A stretch of 64,000 nt of DNA from RYN-133 sp963754285 (GTDB lineage: Bacteria > Actinomycetota > Actinomycetes > Mycobacteriales > Jatrophihabitantaceae), in contig CAVWFN010000007.1 in NCBI GenBank assembly GCA_963754285.1, positions 248,001-312,000 of the forward strand, read 5' to 3'. Shown here one piece after another: positions 32,888 to 41,927 of the stretch. A program made the position numbers and the translations under genes. Position 1 is the first letter of the stretch; every line of letters starts with the position of its first letter. The notes beneath the pieces were generated by a model, which was not told where the DNA came from, did no database searches, and saw only the letters and a program-made list of their open reading frames with translations.

Positions 32888-35347
32888 TCAGGCCACCGTC
32901 TTCGCGTTGTCGGGGATTTCGGCCTCGGCGCTCACGAGTGCCGGCAGCGTGATCGTGAACCTCGAGCCGACACCCGGTTCGGATTCGACGTGGACCTCGC
33001 CGCCATGCCGTTCGACGATGCTCTTCACGATCGCGAGCCCGAGGCCGTTGCCGCTGATCGAGTTCGCGCGCGCGGTGGAGGCGCGGAAGAAGCGGGTGAA
33101 CAGATTGGGCAGTTCCTCGGCCGGGATGCCGATGCCGGAGTCGGTGATCGTCATGCGCACCGCGCCGCCGACGAGCGCGACGTCGACATCGACATGACCG
33201 CCCGCCGGCGTGTACTTCGACGCGTTGCTGAGCAGATTGACGAGCACTCGATCGATCTGGTCGAAGTCACCACGCACCACGGCCCGCTCGATCGGCAGGT
33301 TCACGCCCAACTCCTGGTCGCGGTCGACGAACTCGGGACGCACCGTGTCGACAGCTGCCGACACGGCCGAAGCGATGTCGACGTCGTCCGACCCGGCCGG
33401 CACGGTTTCGTCGACCGAATCGAGCCGTACGAGCACGAGCAGGTTGTCGACGAGATCGGCCAATCGCTCGGTGTTGCGAAGGGCGACATCGAGCATGCCG
33501 AGTTGGGGGTCGGTGAGGGCTTCGTCGGCGAGCAGTTCGAGGTAGCCGTGAATGCTGGTGAGCGGCGTACGCAGCTCGTGCGAGATCGTGCCGACCAGGT
33601 CGGTGCGGATCCGATCGAGCTCGCGCAGGCGGGCCGTTGCTGCTCGCTGCTGCTCCAGCGCGTCGAGCAGAGCGCGCTCGGACTCCTTGATCGTGTGGAC
33701 GTCCTGAATCTGCTTGATCACATGCGACGGTTCGCCGTCTGCGTCACGGACCACGGTGTAGCTGACGTCGACCCACACCGATCGTCCGGACGGGCGCATG
33801 AACCGCTTGCGCAGCGGACGGGCCGGGCCGCGCACCGTCAGGTCGGGCAGCATCGCGACGTCTTCGGGGTGGGTGACGTCGGCGACGCGGAGGCCGACCA
33901 GGTCTTCGGGACGCCGGCCGAGGATGGCCGCGAAGGCCGGATTGACCCGCAGGAATTTCTCGTCCGGTCCGTCCTGGACCGTGGTCAGTGCCATGCCGAT
34001 GGGCGCCCCCTCGAACGCCTCGCGGAAGCTCGACTCGCTCACCGCAAGGGCGGCGTGGATGCGCTGCGACTCGCGCAGCTCGGCTTGCCGCTCGGTCACG
34101 TCGCGCGCCAGGCTCAGCACCAGCTGCTCGCCGTCCGGGCCGTTCATCGGCAACGCCGAGAACTCGTACCAGCGCCCGTCCGCGAGCTGCCACTGGTCGG
34201 TCACCTGCTCGCTCAGACCGCGCGTGTAGACCTGGTTCGCGCGCTCGCGATCCTCAGGTGCGAAGAAGTCGGTGATCGGCGTGCCGCGGAACGACGCCGG
34301 TTCGGCACCGATCTTGCGCAGCCAGTGGCCGCCGAGCGTGACACAGCGCAGTTCGCTGTCGAGCAGGCCGACCGTGGTCAGAGGCAGGTTCTCGACAAGG
34401 GATTGGTAGAGCTGGCGCTGCGAGGTCAGCGTCATCATCGTGTTGCGCGACGCGGTGACGTCCGTGCCGATGCAGACGTAGCCGGTGATCGCGCCTGCGT
34501 CGTTGCGCATGCCAGACATCGAGACCGAGACGGTGACGCGACGACCGTCCTTGGCCCGGCACGTGCGGTCCTGCACGTCGATGTCGCCGAACTCGGTCGA
34601 GGTGTTCGCATGCTCGAACAGAAGCGCGAACTGGGTTCCGACGACGTCGTCGGCCCGATAGCCGAGCAGACGCTCGGCGCCCTGGTTGAAGTCGGTGATG
34701 ATTCCGTCCGGGTCGCAGGCGACGATCATGTTGCCGGTCGCCGCACGAAGGACGGCGTCGAGCTGCAAGCGGGCCGGTTCGAGCGCCGTGACCAGGGCGG
34801 CCGATTGCTGCTGGCGCTCGACCAGTGATCGGATGATGGGCCCGGTCAACAGGGCAACCGCGCCGGTGAGGGCGGCATGGTTCAGGTCGTCGCCGGTGAT
34901 CGCGCTTCCGGTCAGCAGCGGGGCGAGCACCAGCCCGACGATCGACGCCGCCACGGCCACCCACACCTGCCGCCTGGTGCCGTAGAACCCCAGCCAGACC
35001 ACCGCGAGGATGCACAGTGCCCCGAAGCCCGGCACGTCCGGCGCGCTGGCCGCACGCCAGAGCACCGCAAGGACGACGAGGCCGAACGGCAAGACGGTCT
35101 TGACCACCACGCGATCGAGCGTCCGGGCCACGACCGCGGCGACACAGACGACGGCGAAGACACCGAGCGCGACGAACGACCAGGCCGGATGGATGATCTG
35201 CGAGCTCGACCAGCCCAGGGCAAGTTGCAGCGCCGCGGCGGCGGCGAGCAGCACCGTGTAGGGGTCGCGCACCACGCGACCCCAGAAGTCGAGCCCGGTG
35301 CGAACCACGCGGGGGCCTCCGATCGGCGACGCGGGGGGTGTCGCCAA
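32888..35347 (-). CDS. Membrane-bound hybrid-free sensor histidine kinase with three PAS domains
   Basis: The 819-residue protein begins with about six membrane helices (residues 15-150), then three PAS domains (start points AVLRAATGNMIVACDPDG, LYQSLVENLPLTTVGLLD, SFREAFEGAPIGMALTT), then a HisKA domain with H-box ISHELRTPLTSIHGY and a HATPase domain with N-box NLLSNASKYTP, G1 DSGIGIP and G2 GNGLGLAIVKSIV. No response-regulator gene adjoins it. The TTG start 35347 is placed 6 bases after a minus-strand TAAATT, an AT-rich -10; a later start would still leave the membrane helices. Confidence 0.9.
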   Translation of the reverse strand: MATPPASPIGGPRVVRTGLDFWGRVVRDPYTVLLAAAAALQLALGWSSSQIIHPAWSFVALGVFAVVCVAAVVARTLDRVVVKTVLPFGLVVLAVLWRAASAPDVPGFGALCILAVVWLGFYGTRRQVWVAVAASIVGLVLAPLLTGSAITGDDLNHAALTGAVALLTGPIIRSLVERQQQSAALVTALEPARLQLDAVLRAATGNMIVACDPDGIITDFNQGAERLLGYRADDVVGTQFALLFEHANTSTEFGDIDVQDRTCRAKDGRRVTVSVSMSGMRNDAGAITGYVCIGTDVTASRNTMMTLTSQRQLYQSLVENLPLTTVGLLDSELRCVTLGGHWLRKIGAEPASFRGTPITDFFAPEDRERANQVYTRGLSEQVTDQWQLADGRWYEFSALPMNGPDGEQLVLSLARDVTERQAELRESQRIHAALAVSESSFREAFEGAPIGMALTTVQDGPDEKFLRVNPAFAAILGRRPEDLVGLRVADVTHPEDVAMLPDLTVRGPARPLRKRFMRPSGRSVWVDVSYTVVRDADGEPSHVIKQIQDVHTIKESERALLDALEQQRAATARLRELDRIRTDLVGTISHELRTPLTSIHGYLELLADEALTDPQLGMLDVALRNTERLADLVDNLLVLVRLDSVDETVPAGSDDVDIASAVSAAVDTVRPEFVDRDQELGVNLPIERAVVRGDFDQIDRVLVNLLSNASKYTPAGGHVDVDVALVGGAVRMTITDSGIGIPAEELPNLFTRFFRASTARANSISGNGLGLAIVKSIVERHGGEVHVESEPGVGSRFTITLPALVSAEAEIPDNAKTVA

Positions 35348-35353
35348 ACGAGA

Positions 35354-35359
35354 AATTTA
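35354..35359 (-). promoter_or_regulatory. Possible leaderless -10 (TAAATT) for the histidine kinase
   Basis: Minus-strand TAAATT followed by 6 bases and TTG 35347. It falls in the 25-base gap downstream of the phoH2 gene. Confidence 0.4.
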
Positions 35360-35372
35360 CATCGTTGAGACC

Positions 35373-36683
35373 TTAAAGCGGAAGATCTTCGAGCATTTCG
35401 GTGACCAGCGCGGCGATCGGAGACCGCTCAGAACGGGTCAAAGTGACGTGCGCGAACAGTGGGTGCCCCCGCAGTGCCTCGATGACCGCGGCGATGCCGT
35501 CGTGCCGACCGACCCGCAGGTTGTCTCGCTGGGCGACGTCGTGCGTGAGCACCACCCGCGATCCGGCGCCGATGCGGGACAAGACCGTGAGCAGGACGTT
35601 GCGCTCGAGCGACTGGGCCTCGTCCACGATCACGAACGAGTCGTGCAGCGACCGCCCGCGGATGTGGGTCAGCGGCAGCACCTCGAGCATGCCGCGGTCG
35701 ATGACCTCGTCCATGACGTCGGAGGACACGAGCGCGCCGAGCGTGTCGAAGACTGCCTGCGCCCAGGGCGCCATCTTCTCGTTCTCGCTGCCCGGCAGGT
35801 AGCCGAGCTCCTGGCCGCCGACCGCATACAGCGGACGGAACACCACGACGCGCTTGTGCAGCCGCCGCTCCAGCACCGCTTCGAGGCCGGCGCACAACGC
35901 CAGCGCCGACTTGCCCGTACCGGCCCGTCCGCCCAGCGAGACGATGCCGACGTCGGGGTCGAGCAGCAGATCGAGCGCGATGCGCTGTTCGGCCGAGCGG
36001 CCGCGCAACCCGAAGGCCTCGCGGTCGCCGCGCACCAGGCGCACCTTCTTGTCCGGCGTGATGCGAGCCAGCGCGGAGCCGCGCGACGAGTGCAGCACGA
36101 GTCCGGTGTGACACGGCTCCGCGGCAACCTCGGCGAAGTCGGGTTCGTCGGCCAGTTCGAGCGGTTCGCCGTCGTAGAGCAGGTCGATCGTGCCCGCGGA
36201 CACCTCCAGCTCGGACATTCCCGTCCAGCCGGTCGAGTCGGCGACCGGGTGCATGCGGTACTCGTCGGCCGGCAGCCCCACCGAGGCCGCCTTCACTCGC
36301 AGCGGCATGTCTTTGGTGACCAGGGTGACGTCACGCCCGTCGGCCGCCAGGTTCAGCGCGACCGCGAGGATGCGGGAGTCGTTGCTGTCGACGCGGAATC
36401 CGGCCGGCAGCGTCGAGAGGTCGGAATGATTCAGTTCGACATGCAGCGTGCCGCCGTCGTCGCCGATCGGTACCGGGGCATCGAGGCGCCCGTAGGTGAT
36501 GCGCAGTTCATCGAGGACGCGCAGCGTCTGCCGCGCGAACCAGCCGAGTTCAGGGTGGTGCCGCTTGCCCTCCAGCTCACTGATCACAACCAGCGGCAGG
36601 ATCACCTCGTGCTCGCCGAAGCGCCCTAGCGCTCCGGGATCCGACAAGAGGACCGAGGTGTCTAGGACGAAGCTACGAGTCAC
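35373..36683 (-). CDS. phoH2: PhoH2: PIN domain-PhoH ATPase RNase/helicase
   Basis: The 436-residue protein joins an N-terminal PIN-domain nuclease (FVLDTSVLLSDPGAL, VVISELEGKRHH, DSNDSRILAVAL with acidic metal ligands) to a C-terminal PhoH ATPase (Walker A GRAGTGKSALAL, Walker B FVIVDEAQSL, SRVVLTHDVAQRDN). Mycobacterial PhoH2 is a sequence-specific RNA helicase and RNase. GTG 36683 has GGAG upstream. The order phoH2 / uppS / hlyIII is shared with mycobacteria. Confidence 0.93.
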   Translation of the reverse strand: MTRSFVLDTSVLLSDPGALGRFGEHEVILPLVVISELEGKRHHPELGWFARQTLRVLDELRITYGRLDAPVPIGDDGGTLHVELNHSDLSTLPAGFRVDSNDSRILAVALNLAADGRDVTLVTKDMPLRVKAASVGLPADEYRMHPVADSTGWTGMSELEVSAGTIDLLYDGEPLELADEPDFAEVAAEPCHTGLVLHSSRGSALARITPDKKVRLVRGDREAFGLRGRSAEQRIALDLLLDPDVGIVSLGGRAGTGKSALALCAGLEAVLERRLHKRVVVFRPLYAVGGQELGYLPGSENEKMAPWAQAVFDTLGALVSSDVMDEVIDRGMLEVLPLTHIRGRSLHDSFVIVDEAQSLERNVLLTVLSRIGAGSRVVLTHDVAQRDNLRVGRHDGIAAVIEALRGHPLFAHVTLTRSERSPIAALVTEMLEDLPL

Positions 36684-36854
36684 AAAGGCTCCAGCAGGGC
36701 ATCAGGCGCGCCGGGACCGTTCGTCGGGAAACCTCTGAGCCGGTCCGGCCCGCGGGTGGTTGTTGCCGCCGTGAACGCTACGACCGCGATCGGGCGCCCC
36801 CGCGACGACGCGCCGAGGTTTCACCTGCCGGACACATTGGCGCTCACCGCGCGG
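36684..36854. other. Intergenic gap between phoH2 and the sulfurtransferase
   Basis: The 171 bases upstream of phoH2 carry no convincing gene or clear hairpin. The phoH2 promoter is presumably within it. Confidence 0.4.
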
Positions 36855-37646
36855 TCACGTTTCCGCAGACCGCGACGGATCGGCGCCCCACTGCGACCAC
36901 GATCCGGGGTAGAGCGCGAGGCCACGCTCGCCGGCGACGTGCAGCGCCAGCAGGTCGTGGCAGGCAGTCACGCCCGATCCGCAGTAGGCGACGAACGGGC
37001 CGCTTCCGTAGCTGCGCCGCAACTGTTCCGGCGACTTGAAGTGCCCGTCGGCGTCGAGGTTGTCCTGCCACGGCGCGCTGCGCGCACCGGGGATGTGTCC
37101 CGGCCGCGGGTCGACGGACGGGTCGCCGTGGGTGAAGCGGGACGCACTGCGAGCATCGAGCAGCGTGGCGTCGCCGAGCTCGGCGAGTTGATCGGCGCTG
37201 CGGAACCGGTGCGGCGGCCACGGGACGGGCGCGCGGTCGGCGGGCGCCGGGGTGGGCACGTCCGTCGTCAGCTCGCCGGGCCACGCCGCCATTCCGCCGT
37301 CGAGCACTGCCACCGGCTCGTCCAGCACGTGCAACAGCCACCACAGCCGCGCCGCGATCGAGCCGCCCGCGTCGTCGTAGGCCACCACCGGCGTACCGGC
37401 GCCGATTCCCACCCGTCCCAGTGCGGCGGCAAAGCGCTCCGGCGTCGGGAGCGGGTGCCGGCCGGTGCCGGGCCCGACCGGGTCGGACAGCTCGGTGTCG
37501 ATGTCGAGGTGCACGGCGCCAGGGATGTGGCCGGCCTCGTACTCGGTCCGTCCGGACCGGGTCTTGTCGAGGTACCAGCGCACGTCGACAACCCGGACGT
37601 CCTCGAGATGGTCGGCGAGCCAGTCGCCGGTGACGAGATCGTTCAC
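36855..37646 (-). CDS. Two-domain (tandem rhodanese) sulfurtransferase
   Basis: The 263-residue protein has an inactive N-terminal rhodanese domain (VVDVRWYLDKTRSGRTEYEAGHIPGAVHLDID, and an Asp in place of the catalytic Cys in VVAYDDAGG) and an active C-terminal one (DARSASRFTHG, GHIPGA, catalytic Cys in VAYCGSGVTA). The CGSGVTA loop is typical of 3-mercaptopyruvate or thiosulfate sulfurtransferases. GTG 37646 overlaps the uppS stop (GTGA), so the two are coupled. Confidence 0.92.
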   Translation of the reverse strand: MNDLVTGDWLADHLEDVRVVDVRWYLDKTRSGRTEYEAGHIPGAVHLDIDTELSDPVGPGTGRHPLPTPERFAAALGRVGIGAGTPVVAYDDAGGSIAARLWWLLHVLDEPVAVLDGGMAAWPGELTTDVPTPAPADRAPVPWPPHRFRSADQLAELGDATLLDARSASRFTHGDPSVDPRPGHIPGARSAPWQDNLDADGHFKSPEQLRRSYGSGPFVAYCGSGVTACHDLLALHVAGERGLALYPGSWSQWGADPSRSAET

Positions 37647-38410
37647 TTGCCGTAGCGCCGCTGCCGCATGCCGTAGTCGCGCAACGCCCGCAGGAAGTCG
37701 ACCTTGCGGAAGTCGGGCCACAGCGCGTCGCAGAAGTAGAACTCCGAGTGCGCCGATTGCCACAGCAGGAAACCGGACAGCCGCTGCTCGCCCGACGTGC
37801 GGATCACGAGGTCGGGATCGGGCTGGCCCTTGGTGTAGAGGTGCTCGGCGATGTGGTCGACGTCGATGACCTCGGCGAGTTCTTCGATCGAGGTGCCGGC
37901 CGCCGCGTGTTCGTGCAGCAACGACCGCACGGCATCGGCGATCTCGCGCCGCCCGCCGTAGCCGACGGCGATGTTGACGGTCATCCCGTCGCGGTGCGCC
38001 GTGCGTTCCTGTGCAGCTTTGAGCGCGTTCGCGGTCTCGTCCGGGAGCAGGTCGAGCGACCCCATGGCGTGCAGCCGCCACGGGGTGCCGTCGGCTGAAA
38101 GTTCCTCGGCGACCCCGGCGATGATGCGCAGCAGCGGCTCGAGCTCGGCCGTCGGGCGGTTCAGGTTGTCGGTCGACAGCAGCCAGATCGTGACGTGGTC
38201 GACGCCGGCCTCGCGGCACCAGGTGAGCAGGTTGGCGATGTGCCGCGCGCCGGCCAGGTGGCCCTCGCTGACGTCTTCGAAGCCGGATGCGCGGGCCCAG
38301 CGGCGGTTTCCGTCGATCATGATCGCGACGTGGCGGGGCGTGGGCAGGCCCGTCAATGCCGTGCGAAGCCTGCGCTCGTAGACCGTGTACACCGCCTGTC
38401 GCAGACCCAC
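37643..38410 (-). CDS. uppS: Isoprenyl (cis-prenyl) transferase, UppS family
   Basis: This Z-prenyltransferase of 255 residues has the pyrophosphate loop HVAIMIDGNRRWAR with catalytic Asp, FEDVSEGHLAGARH, LSTDNLNRP, NIAVGYGGRREI and DPDLVIRTSGEQRLSGFLLWQSAHSEFYF. It builds the undecaprenyl/decaprenyl lipid carrier, or a short Z-farnesyl chain as mycobacterial Rv1086 does; chain length cannot be fixed here. GTG 38410 follows a TATCGT hexamer by 6 bases; the frame is open to 38563. Confidence 0.93.
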   Translation of the reverse strand: MGLRQAVYTVYERRLRTALTGLPTPRHVAIMIDGNRRWARASGFEDVSEGHLAGARHIANLLTWCREAGVDHVTIWLLSTDNLNRPTAELEPLLRIIAGVAEELSADGTPWRLHAMGSLDLLPDETANALKAAQERTAHRDGMTVNIAVGYGGRREIADAVRSLLHEHAAAGTSIEELAEVIDVDHIAEHLYTKGQPDPDLVIRTSGEQRLSGFLLWQSAHSEFYFCDALWPDFRKVDFLRALRDYGMRQRRYGK

Positions 38411-38416
38411 ACATCG

Positions 38417-38422
38417 ACGATA
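38417..38422 (-). promoter_or_regulatory. Leaderless -10 hexamer (TATCGT) for uppS
   Basis: Minus-strand TATCGT followed by 6 bases and GTG 38410, deciding the start. Confidence 0.6.
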
Positions 38423-38455
38423 GCGCTGTAAGAGCCTTGTTAGGACCCCCACGGT

Positions 38456-38471
38456 CGGGGCTACCGCCCCG
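38456..38471. promoter_or_regulatory. Inverted repeat beside the hlyIII promoter
   Basis: CGGGGC-TACC-GCCCCG sits directly upstream of the hlyIII TAACCT hexamer, in the -35 to -10 spacer, between two divergent leaderless genes. Operator or chance GC hairpin. Confidence 0.35.
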
Positions 38472-38477
38472 TAACCT
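38472..38477 (+). promoter_or_regulatory. Leaderless -10 hexamer (TAACCT) for hlyIII
   Basis: TAACCT followed by 6 bases and ATG 38484. Confidence 0.6.
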
Positions 38478-38483
38478 GGGCTC

Positions 38484-39167
38484 ATGGCGAGCCTCGACCC
38501 GACCTCGTCGCTGGTCACGGTCGTCGCCGAACTCAAGCCGCGCCTGCGCGGCTTCCTGCACACCTACGCGGCGGCCATCTCGATCGCCAGCGGCGCAGTA
38601 CTGATCGCGGTCGCGGCCTCGCTCAAGGGCGGCTCGGCCGCCGTAACGACGTCCATCTACGCGGCGACGGTGACGCTGCTGTTCGGGACGTCGGCGCTCT
38701 ACCACCGCCTGAGCTGGTCGCCGCGCGCGCACCGGATCATGAAGCGCCTCGACCACTCGATGATCTTCGTGTTCATCGCCGGGACGTACACGCCGATCGC
38801 TGCGCTCACCCTGCCCCGCACAGCGGCGATCGCCGTGTTGGTGACCGTATGGACGGGCGCAGTGTTCGGTGTCGCGCTGCAGACCGCGTGGCCGACCTCG
38901 CCCCGCTGGCTGGCCGTGCCCTGCTACGTCGCGCTGGGCTGGGTGGCCGTATTCGTGCTCCCGGATCTGCTCCACAACGCCGGGGTGGCCGCCCTCGTGC
39001 TGATCCTCGTCGGCGGAGCCGTCTACACGATCGGCGGCGTGGTCTACGGGATCAAGCGGCCCAACCCGGTGCCCGGCGTGTTCGGCTACCACGAGGTCTT
39101 CCACGCCTGCACGCTGCTCGCGGCCGTGTGCCACTACGTGGCCATCTGGCTCGCGGTCTTTCGCTGA
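38484..39167 (+). CDS. Hemolysin III/PAQR-family membrane protein (TrhA)
   Basis: The 227-residue protein has seven predicted helices and the PAQR zinc motifs: SALYHRLSW, LDHSMIFVFIAGTYTP and GYHEVFHACTLLAAVCHYVA, whose His residues should bind zinc. Bacterial members influence membrane homeostasis; the haemolysin name is historical. It is divergent from uppS, as in mycobacteria. Confidence 0.92.
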   Translation: MASLDPTSSLVTVVAELKPRLRGFLHTYAAAISIASGAVLIAVAASLKGGSAAVTTSIYAATVTLLFGTSALYHRLSWSPRAHRIMKRLDHSMIFVFIAGTYTPIAALTLPRTAAIAVLVTVWTGAVFGVALQTAWPTSPRWLAVPCYVALGWVAVFVLPDLLHNAGVAALVLILVGGAVYTIGGVVYGIKRPNPVPGVFGYHEVFHACTLLAAVCHYVAIWLAVFR

Positions 39168-39217
39168 CCTGAGCCGCTCGGGAACAAACGGACTTGCCTT
39201 GTCGTTCTTTGCTCTGT

Positions 39218-39232
39218 AATGATGTAATCATT
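39218..39232. promoter_or_regulatory. Palindrome AATGAT-GTA-ATCATT upstream of the RHH protein
   Basis: A perfect 6-bp inverted repeat with a 3-base spacer lies in an unusually AT-rich stretch (39200-39250) with a TGTAAT hexamer, 23 bases before the ATG at 39256, which has AAGGAG. It is the size bound by ribbon-helix-helix dimers, and the gene it precedes encodes an RHH-like protein. Confidence 0.55.
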
Positions 39233-39255
39233 GCCTGAACGTAAGGAGTATTCAC

Positions 39256-39906
39256 ATGAATAGGGCAACAGATTCCAACGAGTCCGACCGGCGCTTCCGG
39301 CGCGGCGGACCCCACGGCCACGGGGGACATCGTGGTCACGGTCATGGCGGACGCGGGCGCGGCTTCGGCCGTCCGGGTGGTTGGCAGCAGGCGGATCTTC
39401 CGCCGGCCGACGACGCCGCCGAGTGGTTCGGCGGGCGCCTGCCCAGCGAGTGGTACACCGGCACGCCGAGCGTGACGGTCGATCGTGAAGAGATCATCGT
39501 CACCGGCGAACTGCCGCCGGTAGAGGGCGAGTCGGCCGGTGAGGCCGCGGCCCAGGGCCGCATCCAGCGCTTCCGCGAGGACTCTCGCGACACGCGCATG
39601 ACGATCGCGGACGAGGCCGAGGCACGCTACGGGCGCAAGGTCGCCTGGGGCGCGTCGATCGGCGAGACCCGGGTGCTGTTCACCCACCTCGCCGTGCCTG
39701 TCATGACCCGGCTGCGCCAGGACGAGCGGCGGGTGCTCGACACCCTCGTCGACTCGGGCGTGGCACGCTCACGCTCCGAGGCACTGTCCTGGTGCGTGAC
39801 CCTGGTCGGTGAGCACACCGATGAATGGCTCGCGGGACTACGCGACGCCATGTCCGAGGTCGACAAGCTGCGCGCCGAGGGGCCGAACCTCTCAAAGGAC
39901 AGCTGA
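39256..39906 (+). CDS. His/Gly-rich protein with a C-terminal ribbon-helix-helix-like domain
   Basis: The 216-residue protein has an N-terminal GGPHGHGGHRGHGHGG segment, likely metal-binding, a middle region with IIVTGELPP and RIQRFREDSRDTRMTIADEAEARYGRKVAWG, and a C-terminal RRVLDTLVDSGVARSRSEAL, the strand-helix signature of MetJ/Arc/NikR-type DNA-binding proteins. I infer a metal-responsive repressor that may bind the palindrome upstream of its own gene; this is not shown. It overlaps the convergent DUF255 gene by 15 bases. Confidence 0.6.
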   Translation: MNRATDSNESDRRFRRGGPHGHGGHRGHGHGGRGRGFGRPGGWQQADLPPADDAAEWFGGRLPSEWYTGTPSVTVDREEIIVTGELPPVEGESAGEAAAQGRIQRFREDSRDTRMTIADEAEARYGRKVAWGASIGETRVLFTHLAVPVMTRLRQDERRVLDTLVDSGVARSRSEALSWCVTLVGEHTDEWLAGLRDAMSEVDKLRAEGPNLSKDS

Positions 39907-41871
39907 TCCTCGAAGTCGCGACTCCAGCTCCGCCGGGGTCGTGACCGGAAGGTCGCACACCATGCCGCGGCACACGTAGGCAGCGGCACCACCATCGATC
40001 AGCGGGCGCCCCGCCAACAACGCGGCGCCCGGCTGGTCGGGGTCACCCGACACGAGCACGGCTCCCGGTGGCCGACGTTGCCACGCGACGCGCTCGAGTT
40101 CGGGATCGTGGCCGACGAGCGCGATCTGCACGGGGCCGTCGACGAGTGCTTCTGCCACGGCGAGGGCCCATCCGAAGAAGCGTGGTTGGGCGACACCCGC
40201 GCCCGTGACGATCCGCAGGGCCTGCTCGGCCGCAACGCGGTGGTCCGGCGAACCTGTCAACGCCGAGTAGGTGAGCAGGGCGCCGGTCACCGCGCTCGAT
40301 CCGGACGGCGCCGCGTTGTCGCTCGGGTCGCGCGGGCGGCGCATCAGCTGCTCGGCGTCGTCGCCGGTGTCGAAGAACCCACCGTCGCCATCGGCGAATC
40401 GGGCCAGCACGACCTCGAGCAACTCACGCGCCGAGTCGAGGTAGCGCTGCTCACCCGTCGCCTGGTGCAGGGCGAGCAGGCCTTCAGCGAAGTCGCCGTA
40501 GTCCTCGGCCACACCGAGTGCGCCGCCGACAGCGCCGTCACGCGAGGTGCGCCGCAACCGACCGTCGACCACGTGGGTGGTCAACAGGAGCTCGGCGCAT
40601 CCCACGGCAGCATCGAGATAGCGATGGTCGAGGGCGACACCGGCCTCGGCGAGAGCGGCGATCGCGAGCCCGTTCCATGCAGTCACGACCTTGTCGTCGC
40701 GTGCGGGTTGCGGCCGCTCGTTGCGTGCATGGCGTAACGCGCGCCGCATGCGCTCGTATCGTTCGGGATCGTCAGGATCCTTGAGCAACTGCAGCGTGGA
40801 CGCGCCGTTCTCGAAGGTGCCGGCGTCCGTGACCTCGAACCACCGCGCCGCATCGGCAGCGTCCGCGCCGAGAACCGCAGTCAGCTGTTGCGGCGTCCAT
40901 ACATAGGTGAGCCCTTCGACACCGTCGGTGTCGGCGTCCAGCGCGGACGCGAACCCGCCCTCGGCGGTGCCGAGATCTCGCAGCAGGAAGTCAGCCGTCT
41001 CTCGGGCGACTCGTCCCGCGATTGCGCTGCCGGTTAGCCGCCACCAGTGCACATAGACGCGCAGCAGCTGCGCGTTGTCGTAGAGCATCTTCTCGAAGTG
41101 CGGCACCACCCAGCCGGCGTCGACGGAATACCGCGCGAACCCACCCGCGAGTTGGTCGTAGATGCCGCCGCGTGCCATGGCGACGAGCGTCTGCTCGGCC
41201 ATGGCGAGCGCGGTCGCGTCCCCCGTCCGTTCGTGGTGTCGAAGCAGGAACTCGAGCACCATCGACGGAGGGAACTTCGGCGCCCGTCCGAACCCGCCGT
41301 TCTCGGCGTCGAACTGCGGTTCGAGTCGCGCCGCCGCTTCGTCGAGGTGCGCAGCGGTCGGCAATCCCTCGCCCGCGAGCCCGCTTGCTCCGCTACTGGT
41401 GAGCGCATCGACGATGCGCTGCCCCGCGGCAAGCACCTCGTCACGGTTGTCGCGCCACGCCTCGCTCACCGCGGCCAGCAGCCGTACGAACTGCTCACGC
41501 GGGAAGAATGTGCCTGCGTAGAAAGGTCTTCCGTCGGGGGTGAGCAGGCAGGTCATCGGCCAGCCGCCCTGCCCGGTGAGTGCCGTCGTCGCGTCCATGT
41601 AGACCGCGTCGACGTCGGGACGTTCCTCGCGATCGACCTTCACATTGACGAACCCGGCGTTCATCACCGCCGCAACGTCGTCACGCTCGAACGAGTCGTG
41701 TGCCATCACATGGCACCAGTGGCACGCGCTGTAACCGACGCTCAGCAGGATCGGGACGTCACGCCGACGCGCCTCGGCGAAGGCGTCGTCGCCCCACTCG
41801 TACCAGTCGACCGGATTGTCGGCGTGCTGACGCAGGTACGGCGAGGTCGATGCAGCAAGGCGATTGGGCAC
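39892..41871 (-). CDS. DUF255/YyaL thioredoxin-domain protein (SPATA20 family)
   Basis: The 659-residue protein starts NRLAASTSPYLRQHADNPVDWYEWG, then a thioredoxin-like active site GYSACHWCHVMAHDSFE with a CxxC-like CHWC, VKVDREERPDVD, and a long (alpha/alpha) barrel with GGIYDQLAGGFARYSVD and WVVPHFEKMLYDNAQL. The family resembles glycan epimerase folds but its function is not settled. GTG 41871 follows a TAGCGT hexamer by 6 bases. Mycobacterial Rv1084, also near mca and hlyIII, is the counterpart. Confidence 0.93.
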   Translation of the reverse strand: MPNRLAASTSPYLRQHADNPVDWYEWGDDAFAEARRRDVPILLSVGYSACHWCHVMAHDSFERDDVAAVMNAGFVNVKVDREERPDVDAVYMDATTALTGQGGWPMTCLLTPDGRPFYAGTFFPREQFVRLLAAVSEAWRDNRDEVLAAGQRIVDALTSSGASGLAGEGLPTAAHLDEAAARLEPQFDAENGGFGRAPKFPPSMVLEFLLRHHERTGDATALAMAEQTLVAMARGGIYDQLAGGFARYSVDAGWVVPHFEKMLYDNAQLLRVYVHWWRLTGSAIAGRVARETADFLLRDLGTAEGGFASALDADTDGVEGLTYVWTPQQLTAVLGADAADAARWFEVTDAGTFENGASTLQLLKDPDDPERYERMRRALRHARNERPQPARDDKVVTAWNGLAIAALAEAGVALDHRYLDAAVGCAELLLTTHVVDGRLRRTSRDGAVGGALGVAEDYGDFAEGLLALHQATGEQRYLDSARELLEVVLARFADGDGGFFDTGDDAEQLMRRPRDPSDNAAPSGSSAVTGALLTYSALTGSPDHRVAAEQALRIVTGAGVAQPRFFGWALAVAEALVDGPVQIALVGHDPELERVAWQRRPPGAVLVSGDPDQPGAALLAGRPLIDGGAAAYVCRGMVCDLPVTTPAELESRLRGSAVL

Positions 41872-41877
41872 CCGCCC

Positions 41878-41883
41878 ACGCTA
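41878..41883 (-). promoter_or_regulatory. Leaderless -10 hexamer (TAGCGT) for the DUF255 gene
   Basis: Minus-strand TAGCGT followed by 6 bases and GTG 41871. Confidence 0.6.
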
Positions 41884-41927
41884 TGCCGAAGCCGCGCCGG
41901 CCCGACGGCTACGTCCAGTTTGACCAC

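Noticed and set aside
32531..34828. 765-residue reading frame on the plus strand
   Set aside because: Antisense of the SnoaL and histidine kinase genes; the kinase motifs are unambiguous.
36855..39134. 759-residue fusion including the sulfurtransferase
   Set aside because: The upstream part is antisense or out of frame to uppS and hlyIII; GTG 37646 coupled to the uppS stop is the sensible start.
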